Source of the DNA: Bacilli bacterium | Lineage (GTDB): Bacteria; Bacillota_I; Bacilli_A; RF39; UBA660 | DNA length: 9,100 nucleotides | NCBI GenBank assembly: GCA_900751815.1 | Contig: CAADST010000140.1 | Location: 1-9,100, forward strand | Reading direction: 5' to 3' | Part shown: positions 5,985 through 9,100 of the stretch, piece by piece | Numbering within the stretch: position 1 is the stretch's first letter | How the letters are laid out: each line of letters opens with the position of its first letter | The notes under the pieces: generated by a model | Database searches by the model: none | What the model saw: only the letters and a program-made list of their open reading frames with translations | Told to the model about the DNA's origin: nothing | Translations under genes and position numbers: made by a program

Positions 5985-5998
5985 CCTGGTTTTATTTA

Positions 5999-6074
5999 TG
6001 GCGCCCAATGTAGGACTCGAACCTACGACCTAACGGTTAACAGCCGTGCGCTCTACCGACTGAGCTAATTGGGC
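5999..6074 (-). tRNA. tRNA-Asn (anticodon GTT)
   Basis: A complete 76-nt cloverleaf on the minus strand. The acceptor stem is GCCCAAT/ATTGGGC, followed by discriminator G and an encoded CCA (6001-5999). The D arm is GCTC/GAGC with AGTCGGTA, and the anticodon loop is CTGTTAA with anticodon GTT. The T arm is GTAGG/CCTAC around TTCGAGT. The G discriminator is usual for asparagine. Position 27-43 of the anticodon stem is a C-T mismatch; the other four pairs are canonical. It is transcribed alone from a consensus promoter and ends at its own terminator. Confidence 0.97.
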
Positions 6075-6085
6075 ATTACTCCATT

Positions 6086-6114
6086 ATTATATGCAAAATT
6101 GGAGTAATTGTCAA
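6086..6114 (-). promoter_or_regulatory. Perfect-consensus promoter of tRNA-Asn
   Basis: On the minus strand, TTGACA (6114-6109) and TATAAT (6091-6086) are exactly 17 bp apart, matching sigma-A consensus at all twelve positions. RNA would start at about 6079, a few bases before the mature 5' end. An inverted repeat (ATTACTCC, 6075-6082; GGAGTAAT, 6101-6108) brackets the -10. Confidence 0.93.
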
Positions 6115-6142
6115 TTAGTTTTAAGAAGTTTTTTGCATTTTA

Positions 6143-6171
6143 TGGACTTTATTAGCTTAATTTGGTAAAAT
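6143..6171 (+). promoter_or_regulatory. Candidate promoter of the membrane protein-glycosyltransferase-AAA+ operon
   Basis: TGGACT (6143-6148) and TAAAAT (6166-6171) are 17 bp apart, with TGG directly before the -10 as an extended element. RNA would start at about 6178, downstream of the ATG at 6170 and upstream of the ATG at 6194. This favours the latter as the true start. Confidence 0.6.
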
Positions 6172-6193
6172 GAATATAGGTTTAGGGATAGGT

Positions 6194-6838
6194 ATGGAAA
6201 AAAAATTAGAAAAAGATGTAAAAAACATTTATAATTTATTTTGGATTTTTATCTTTGGCTCTGTTGCTGGTTGGTTTATCGAAGGATTATGGACTTTCTT
6301 AAAAAAAGGAGTTTTGATAAATCATTCGGCGGTAGCAATAGGTCCATTTAATATGGCATATGGTTTAGGTGCTGTAGTTTTAACTTTGTTATTATATAAA
6401 AGAACCAAAGATAAGGCATGGAAATTATTTATACTTGGTTTTATCGGAGGAACAATCCTTGAATATATTATGAGTGTAGGTATGGAGTTTGTCCTAGGTT
6501 TTTCGGCTTGGAATTATTCAGCAAAATTTTGGAATCTTAATGGCAGAGTAAGTCTCCTTTATTCTGTATGCTGGGGATTTCTTGCAATAATTTGGGTTAA
6601 AGTATTACCTATATTTATAAGATTTATTAAAAAGATGGACTTTAATATAGGAAAAAAAATGACTTATGTGTTAATAGTATTTCTTGTTTGTGATATGATT
6701 TTTACTTATGTTGCCTTAGATCGGTCAAGAGAAGAAAGTAAAGGCATACCACCCGCAAATAAGTTTGAAGAAGTATTAGATAAGTCGTTTAATAAAGAGT
6801 TTTTGCAGAATATGTTTAATAATAATTGGAGTAAGTGA
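6194..6838 (+). CDS. PF06541-type multi-helix membrane protein (putative ABC-transporter type IV / CmpB family)
   Basis: A 214-residue membrane protein. Counted from this start, helices lie at about 14-33, 50-68, 76-96, 120-141 and 157-175, followed by a soluble tail of about 40 residues. Family hallmarks are IFGSVAGWFIEGLW in the first helix, AIGPFNMAYGLGAV, FIGGTILEYIMS, and NLNGRVSLLYSVCWG before the fourth helix. PF06541 is labelled a putative ABC permease, but no ATP-binding subunit of ABC type is adjacent and its real function is unknown. An upstream in-frame ATG at 6170 would add eight residues, but it overlaps the predicted -10 and lacks a ribosome site; AGGG at 6184-6187 serves 6194. 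It leads an operon: the next gene starts one base after its stop and uses GGAG inside its last codons. Confidence 0.88.
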   Translation: MEKKLEKDVKNIYNLFWIFIFGSVAGWFIEGLWTFLKKGVLINHSAVAIGPFNMAYGLGAVVLTLLLYKRTKDKAWKLFILGFIGGTILEYIMSVGMEFVLGFSAWNYSAKFWNLNGRVSLLYSVCWGFLAIIWVKVLPIFIRFIKKMDFNIGKKMTYVLIVFLVCDMIFTYVALDRSREESKGIPPANKFEEVLDKSFNKEFLQNMFNNNWSK

Positions 6839-6839
6839 T

Positions 6840-7931
6840 ATGAAAATAGTTGTGTTTACTTGTAGCACCGGCGGAGGACATAATGCTTGTGCAAAATATA
6901 TTAAAGAAGAATTTAATTTAAATGGGATTGAATGTGATGTTAAGGATTATTTTGAACTTATTGGTCCAAAAGCATCTAGTATGGCTGAAAAAATATATTT
7001 AGATTCTACGAAGGGTAAGGGAAGTATCTTTGGGGGAGTCTATAAACTAGGAGAACTTTATAGTAAAACTAATATTCCTAGTCCAGTTTATGGCTTAAAT
7101 GTTTTAGTTAAAGATAAGTTGAAGAATTTTTTGAAAGAAAATGGTTATACTTTAGCTATGGGAACACATTTGTTTCCATGTCTTGCTTTAACTAAATTAA
7201 AAAAAGAAGAACCAATTCATTTTATTAATGTTGCAACTGATTATGCTTGTATCCCTTTTTGGGAGGAAACAAATCCTGATGCTTTTGTAATTCCAAGTGT
7301 CTTATTGCGAGAAGAATTTGTTAAAAAAGGTATCCGTGGAGATGTGATTTTGCCATTTGGTATACCTGTTGCTACAACTTTTATTAATGCACATGTTGCT
7401 GAAGATTTGCCAAAAGATAAAGATATTGTTTTAATTGCCTCAGGTAGTATGGGTTTTGGAGATTTAAGAAGTGTAGTTTTAAATTTGCTTTCGCAGATTC
7501 CTGATGTTTATTTTGTGGTAGTCTGCGGCAATAACAAAAAGTTAGAAGAAGACTTAAAAACTATTAATAATCCTAATTTAATTGTCCGCGGATTTATTAA
7601 AAATATGAATGAATATATAAAATCTAGTAAAATTGTAGTAACTAAACCTGGAGGTCTCACAACTACGGAAGTTGCAGTTATGAATAAGCCTTTGATTCAT
7701 ATTAATCCAATACCGGGGGTAGAAGATTATAATGCCAGTTTTTTTGCTAGTAATAATATGAGTCTTCGGGTTAATAATGTTAGTGATTTAGCTAATGCTG
7801 TTGGAAGATTATTATTAGATGTTAATTTAAGAAATGAAATAATTCAAAATCAAAGTAAATATATAAATAAAAATAGTGCTACTGATTTAGTGAGATATGT
7901 AATGGAAAATTATGGGAGTGAAGAATTATGA
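6840..7931 (+). CDS. Processive diacylglycerol glycosyltransferase family (UgtP/MGDG-synthase-like)
   Basis: A 363-residue GT-B glycosyltransferase of the CAZy GT28 MGDG-synthase group, which transfers glucose or galactose from a UDP-sugar to diacylglycerol at the inner face of the membrane. Its products serve as membrane glycolipids and lipoteichoic-acid anchors. The N-terminal domain shows CSTGGGHN (8-15) and an ATDY..PFWEE segment (canonically VTDY, with His before PFW). The C-terminal domain shows [29 protein letters not shown] (269-277) for UDP-sugar binding, and PGVEDYNA, where most relatives have PGQE. Length is near normal for bacterial members. There is no transmembrane helix, so membrane contact would be peripheral. 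The start is set by GGAG at 6828-6831. It overlaps the next gene by ATGA. The sugar and acceptor specificity cannot be read from the sequence; MurG is less likely because the N-terminal MGDG signature is clear. Confidence 0.92.
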   Translation: MKIVVFTCSTGGGHNACAKYIKEEFNLNGIECDVKDYFELIGPKASSMAEKIYLDSTKGKGSIFGGVYKLGELYSKTNIPSPVYGLNVLVKDKLKNFLKENGYTLAMGTHLFPCLALTKLKKEEPIHFINVATDYACIPFWEETNPDAFVIPSVLLREEFVKKGIRGDVILPFGIPVATTFINAHVAEDLPKDKDIVLIASGSMGFGDLRSVVLNLLSQIPDVYFVVVCGNNKKLEEDLKTINNPNLIVRGFIKNMNEYIKSSKIVVTKPGGLTTTEVAVMNKPLIHINPIPGVEDYNASFFASNNMSLRVNNVSDLANAVGRLLLDVNLRNEIIQNQSKYINKNSATDLVRYVMENYGSEEL

Positions 7932-8848
7932 ATGAAGAAAAAATAAGTATGTTAGAAAGGTATGGCGAAGATTTAACTAAAAAAGAATATATTACGGATC
8001 CCGCAATTGCCAGAGATGAAGAAATAAAACAAGTAATTTTAACTCTTTTAACACCAGAAAAAAGTGCTTTACTTGTTGGTAAGCCTGGGATTGGTAAAAC
8101 TGCTATAGTTGAAGGTCTTGCTTATCGCATTCAAAAAAACGATGTACCAGATGCCTTAAAGGGTTGGTCTTTAATAAAGGTAAATATTACTAGTTTAATT
8201 GGTTCAACTAATAGTGAAGGACAAATAGAAAATAGAATTGATCTGTTAGTTCGGGAGTTAAGTGAAAGACTAAATACTATTATTTTTATTGATGAAACAC
8301 ATTTGTTAGTTAATAAATCTGGTGGACTTGATTTTGCCAATATGTTAAAAGCGGGTCTAGATAGAGGAACAATCAAAATGATTGGGGCAACAACTACAGA
8401 AGAATATGAACAATATATTTTAAGAGATAGAGCATTCTTGAGAAGATTTCAAAAAATTGATGTTTTAGAAGCTGACAAACCAACAGTTGTTAAAATTCTT
8501 ATGGGAACTATTCCAAAACTAGAAAAGCAAATTGGAGTTAAACTTAATTATCAACCATTTGTTGTTGAAAAAATTATGGCTTTTATTGTTGAAATGACTG
8601 ATGAATACAAAAGAGTTTATGAAGTTGCTAGTAGATACCCTGATATTTGCTTAACTATTGTTGCTAATGCTTTTACTTATGCTTTATATGATAACGAGCA
8701 TGTTGTTACAATGAAACATTTTTATAAAGCAATTTGTAATGCTAAAAATATCTATGAAGATGCCAAGAAAAAAGAAATTGAAAGATTTAAAACAACTTTT
8801 GCGGATATGCTAACGGCTGAAGGTGTTGATTTATCTGATAATGATTAA
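7928..8848 (+). CDS. Single-ring AAA+ ATPase derived from the Clp/ClpB D1 domain
   Basis: A 306-residue AAA+ protein that aligns by eye with the first ATPase ring of ClpB/ClpC. Walker A is GKPGIGKT (51-58), Walker B IIFIDETH (118-125, D122/E123), sensor 1 [10 protein letters not shown] (151-160), and the arginine finger region [10 protein letters not shown] (166-175). ATP hydrolysis should be intact. Missing are the Clp N-domain, the ClpB/ClpC middle domain and the second ring. The pore-loop motif KYRGEFEER of Clp D1 is replaced by NSEGQIENR (95-103), so Ser96 stands where the substrate-gripping tyrosine should be. The C-terminal lid (about 190-275) keeps [12 protein letters not shown] where Clp has LPDKAIDLIDEA, and a charged tail follows. 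It is probably not a classic threading unfoldase. It overlaps the glycosyltransferase gene by ATGA, uses GGGAG at 7914-7918, and is the last gene of the operon. Its partner is unknown. Confidence 0.9.
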   Translation: MNEEKISMLERYGEDLTKKEYITDPAIARDEEIKQVILTLLTPEKSALLVGKPGIGKTAIVEGLAYRIQKNDVPDALKGWSLIKVNITSLIGSTNSEGQIENRIDLLVRELSERLNTIIFIDETHLLVNKSGGLDFANMLKAGLDRGTIKMIGATTTEEYEQYILRDRAFLRRFQKIDVLEADKPTVVKILMGTIPKLEKQIGVKLNYQPFVVEKIMAFIVEMTDEYKRVYEVASRYPDICLTIVANAFTYALYDNEHVVTMKHFYKAICNAKNIYEDAKKKEIERFKTTFADMLTAEGVDLSDND

Positions 8849-9100
8849 AGTTCACTAAATTCATTAAAAGAATTAGTGAATTTTTTTTCTTCATTAATAA
8901 TTAAATGAGTTGTTGTAAGTAACATACCAGCAATAGATGATGCATTAATTAAAGCTTCAACTAAAACTTTTTTACTATCAATAACACTAGTTTCTTCTCT
9001 TGTCTCAAAAGTGTTATTCTTAACATTATAAACAACATTAAAATCATTATCTTTAATATATTTATATATTTCCGGGGAATTAATGGCATTATTTTCAAGT
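8845..9100 (-). CDS. groL: Chaperonin GroEL, 3' end only (divergent)
   Basis: The last 84 codons of a minus-strand gene; the 5' part lies beyond the window edge, so no start is visible. The translated end contains [38 protein letters not shown] and [12 protein letters not shown]. This matches the GroEL stretch that in E. coli contains GYNAATEEY, ILDPTKVTRSAL, ASVAGLMITTE. The Asp of the ILDP motif, an ATP-contacting residue, is kept in VIDS. Many usually constant positions differ, and the Gly-Gly-Met tail is replaced by [11 protein letters not shown]. GroEL folds proteins in a double ring with GroES. It converges on the AAA+ gene: the two TAA stop codons share bases 8846-8847, and the terminator of the other strand lies in this coding sequence. 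Confidence 0.87.
   Translation of the reverse strand, partial: LENNAINSPEIYKYIKDNDFNVVYNVKNNTFETREETSVIDSKKVLVEALINASSIAGMLLTTTHLIINEEKKFTNSFNEFSEL
8851..8888 (+). terminator. Rho-independent terminator of the AAA+ operon, inside groL coding sequence
   Basis: TTCACTAA (8851-8858) and TTC (8860-8862) pair with GAA (8870-8872) and TTAGTGAA (8873-8880), with A8859 bulged, and eight T follow (8881-8888). It begins 2 nt after the operon's last stop codon. On the minus strand the same bases encode the final residues of GroEL. No separate T run follows on that strand, so it should act in the plus direction only. Confidence 0.9.

Noticed and set aside
6170..6193. Upstream ATG as the start of the PF06541 gene
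   Set aside because: It overlaps the predicted extended -10 (TAAAAT, 6166-6171) and lacks a ribosome site, whereas 6194 has AGGG 6 nt upstream. It is not excluded if transcription starts further upstream.
6836..7931. Genetic code 4 (TGA as tryptophan)
   Set aside because: TGA ends two operon genes at positions that make ideal coupling junctions, and tryptophan is always TGG in the recognised proteins.
8131..8376. Open frame on the minus strand within the AAA+ gene
   Set aside because: It is antisense to the Walker B and sensor 1 region, with no ribosome site and no recognisable domain.
1..9100. CRISPR array, insertion sequence, prophage or toxin-antitoxin pair
   Set aside because: No regularly spaced repeats, transposase, terminal inverted repeats, phage structural genes or toxin partner beside the XRE gene were found.

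Overview
The window comes from an AT-rich, low-GC Gram-positive bacterium. Codons end mostly in A or T, spacers are full of A and T tracts, Shine-Dalgarno sites are strong, and rho-independent terminators have long T runs. SpoVS, an RNase J family protein, a UgtP/MGDG-synthase-type glycosyltransferase and a PF06541 membrane protein all point to Firmicutes. The divergence of several proteins and the base composition suggest a little-studied gut-type lineage near Erysipelotrichia, RF39 or the Mollicutes; that placement is inference. The genetic code is standard: tryptophan is TGG, and TGA is a true stop at 6836-6838 and 7929-7931, so this is not a code-4 Mycoplasma.

Layout, left to right. (1) 1-1580 holds three single-gene plus-strand units, each with its own promoter candidate and terminator: a six-helix DUF308/HdeD-like membrane protein, SpoVS, and rubrerythrin. 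(2) A minus-strand orphan gene (1578-2330) encodes an acidic protein with an Asn/Gln-rich stretch and a C-terminal membrane anchor. It shares a bidirectional terminator with rubrerythrin. (3) A 224-bp A/T-tract spacer with inverted repeats separates it from a short SSB without the acidic tail and an XRE regulator (2555-3329). (4) Two TTG-started genes follow: an anchored, apparently dead NodB/polysaccharide-deacetylase-like protein, and an RNase J family protein whose metal-binding motifs are altered. (5) A minus-strand tRNA-Asn(GTT) with a perfect-consensus promoter lies back-to-back with a plus-strand operon. (6) That operon (about 6194-8848) is tightly coupled: PF06541 membrane protein, processive diacylglycerol glycosyltransferase, and a single-ring Clp-derived AAA+ ATPase. 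(7) The last 256 bases are the 3' end of a divergent minus-strand groEL, whose stop codon interlocks with that of the AAA+ gene.

No mobile element, CRISPR array, phage gene or obvious defence locus is visible. The most notable theme is four family members that have lost a hallmark: an SSB without its partner-binding tip, a deacetylase-like protein without its metal site, an RNase J with a degraded HxHxDH motif, and a Clp-type ATPase without its pore-loop tyrosine. The least explained unit is the membrane protein-glycosyltransferase-AAA+ operon, which may tie glycolipid synthesis at the membrane to an ATP-driven remodelling factor. That link is inferred from gene order only.
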